Source: an uncultured Lachnospiraceae bacterium
GTDB lineage: Bacteria; Bacillota; Clostridia; Lachnospirales; Anaerotignaceae
Length of the DNA: 14,711 nucleotides
Reading direction: 5' to 3'
Assembly: GCA_944384285.1 (NCBI GenBank)
Contig: CALWSX010000079.1
Coordinates: forward strand, 1 to 14,711
In this document: piece after piece, positions 13,614 to 14,711 of the stretch
Numbering within the stretch: position 1 is the first letter of the stretch
Layout: each line of letters starts with the position of its first letter
Position numbers and translations under genes: made by a program
Notes under the pieces: model-generated
What the model was told of the DNA's origin: nothing
The model's input: the letters and a program-made list of their open reading frames with translations, nothing else
Database searches by the model: none

Positions 13614-14522
13614 TTATTCAAAATCTCCAATTAATTTTACTTCTGTTTCAATATTAACATTAAAATTATTATAAACTTCTTTTTGACAATGCTTAATTAA
13701 TTTATATATATCAGAAGCTGTTGCATTTCCTTTGTTTATAATAAAACCGGAATGTTTTTCACTTACACATGCTCCTCCAACACTACAGCCTTTTAACCCA
13801 GAATCTTGTATAAGTTTACCAGCAAAATAACCTACTGGTCTTTTAAATGTACTGCCTGCACTTGGAAATTCTAAAGGCTGTTTTTCTCTTCTTTTTTGAG
13901 AAAGCTCTTTCATTTTTCCATCTATATAATCAAAATTACCTTTCTCAAGTTTAATCTTTGTTGATAAAACAATGTATTTTTTTTCACTTATTATACTTTT
14001 TCTGTAGTCAAATTTAAGTTCTTCATTTGAAAGTTCTATTATATTATAATCATTATCAAGGACTTTTGCTGATAATACAACGTCTTTAAGCTCACCACCA
14101 TATGCTCCGGCATTCATGGCAAGCCCCCCGCCTATTGTTCCTGGTATACCCGAAGCAAATTCAAAACCTGTAAGACATTCATTTTTTGCCAAAAGTGCAA
14201 TGGTTGTCATAGGCGTTCCTGCAAGAGCTTCCAAAATACAACCATCAACTGTAACTTTGTTCATTTCCGAATAAATACAAATTACAGCCCCTCTTACACC
14301 TTCATCACTTACTAATGTATTACAACCATTACCTATTATATAAAACGGTATATTTTTTTCTTTAAATGTCTTTAAACAAAAAACCAAATCGTCTACATTT
14401 GAGATATTTATAAATATATCTGCCTCTCCTCCAACTTTAAAAGAGGTATGATTTTTCATAGGTTCATTTTCAAGAACTTCACTTTTAATATTTTCCCTTA
14501 GGAATTTAACTATTTCTGTCAA
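13614..14522 (-). CDS. murB: UDP-N-acetylenolpyruvoylglucosamine reductase MurB
   Basis: A flavoenzyme of cytoplasmic peptidoglycan precursor synthesis that reduces UDP-GlcNAc-enolpyruvate to UDP-MurNAc with NADPH. The 302-residue length and domain order fit type II (Gram-positive) MurB. The FAD-binding part has HTSFKVGG (25-32), GNGCNTLVSD (64-73), EFASGIPGTIGGGLAMNAGAYG (split across 121-142) and the active-site Arg in YRKS (173-176). The substrate part has PSAGSTFKRP (220-229) with catalytic Ser224 and a C-terminal ETEVKLIG with the catalytic Glu. The start is TTG at 14522, with GGAGGA ending 8 bases upstream. It lies 20 bases after hprK in the same unit, linking wall precursor synthesis to the carbon-regulation genes around it. 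Confidence 0.96.
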   Translation of the reverse strand: MTEIVKFLRENIKSEVLENEPMKNHTSFKVGGEADIFINISNVDDLVFCLKTFKEKNIPFYIIGNGCNTLVSDEGVRGAVICIYSEMNKVTVDGCILEALAGTPMTTIALLAKNECLTGFEFASGIPGTIGGGLAMNAGAYGGELKDVVLSAKVLDNDYNIIELSNEELKFDYRKSIISEKKYIVLSTKIKLEKGNFDYIDGKMKELSQKRREKQPLEFPSAGSTFKRPVGYFAGKLIQDSGLKGCSVGGACVSEKHSGFIINKGNATASDIYKLIKHCQKEVYNNFNVNIETEVKLIGDFE

Positions 14523-14542
14523 ATATATTCTCCTCCAAATTT

Positions 14543-14711
14543 TTATTCGTCATCATCTTCATCTGAAATATTAATACTGTTAAACACTCTGCTGTTTAAC
14601 ACTTCTGCCGCATTATATCCAAGTTTTTTCTGTCTGTGATTTATTGCGGCAAGTTCACAAATTACAGCTGTATTTCGCCCCGGTCTTACAGGGATTACAC
14701 TACATACAACT
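14543..14711 (-). CDS. hprK: HPr kinase/phosphorylase, C-terminal end only
   Basis: Only the last 55 codons are in the window; the gene continues beyond 14711. The visible sequence includes VIPVRPGRNTAVICELAA, then NHRQKKLGYNAAEVLNSRV and an acidic tail ending DEDDDE before TAA (14545-14543). The IPVRPGRN motif and the NxRxKxxGYNAA stretch are the conserved C-terminal part of HprK, which phosphorylates HPr/Crh at the regulatory Ser and removes that phosphate according to metabolic state. The gene heads the cluster hprK-murB-rapZ-whiA-HPr, whose last gene encodes an HPr-fold protein that keeps only the Ser target. The assignment is strong despite truncation. Confidence 0.92.
   Translation of the reverse strand, partial: VVCSVIPVRPGRNTAVICELAAINHRQKKLGYNAAEVLNSRVFNSINISDEDDDE

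Overview
The window is AT-rich DNA with strong Shine-Dalgarno sequences, U-rich intrinsic terminators and some TTG starts. Gene content (hprK-murB-rapZ-whiA-HPr, rsmA, a CmpB-type membrane protein, ribose-type ABC genes) points to a low-GC Gram-positive anaerobe of the class Clostridia (Bacillota). Genus cannot be told from the sequence alone. No mobile element, tRNA, rRNA or CRISPR array was seen.

Layout. (1) Positions 1-1785, plus strand: the 3' end of a small membrane-export family gene, rsmA (16S rRNA dimethyltransferase) and a CmpB-type membrane protein, closed by a hairpin terminator. (2) Positions 1786-11000: a sugar uptake and breakdown locus. A five-gene minus-strand operon encodes a lipoprotein binding protein, an ABC ATPase, a permease, a 5-methylthioribose kinase-like protein (MtnK) and a methylthioribose-1-phosphate isomerase-like protein (MtnA). 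Facing it is a DeoR-family repressor gene on the plus strand. Divergent from the repressor is a two-gene minus-strand unit with a class II (fuculose-phosphate type) aldolase and an odd solute-binding-protein homologue that has no signal peptide. (3) Positions 10936-11458: a 520-base, extremely AT-rich spacer holding the promoter of the sugar operon and the terminator of the next unit. (4) Positions 11459-14711, minus strand: hprK (3' end), murB, rapZ, whiA and an HPr-like gene.

How the genes work together. Kinase + isomerase + class II aldolase is the gene set of the dihydroxyacetone-phosphate shunt, which disposes of 5-deoxyribose and/or 5-methylthioribose, the by-products of radical-SAM and polyamine chemistry. 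The sugar is phosphorylated at C1, isomerised to the ribulose-1-phosphate analogue, then cleaved to DHAP plus acetaldehyde or methylthioacetaldehyde. The linked ribose-type importer suggests the cell scavenges the free sugar from outside, and the DeoR protein is the likely local regulator. None of the later enzymes of the classical methionine salvage cycle is present in the window.

The least explained parts are the signal-less, cysteine-rich binding-protein homologue next to the aldolase and a long mRNA hairpin between the binding-protein and ATPase genes that covers a Shine-Dalgarno sequence. A Crh-like HPr, with Asp in place of the phosphorylatable His, is also notable.
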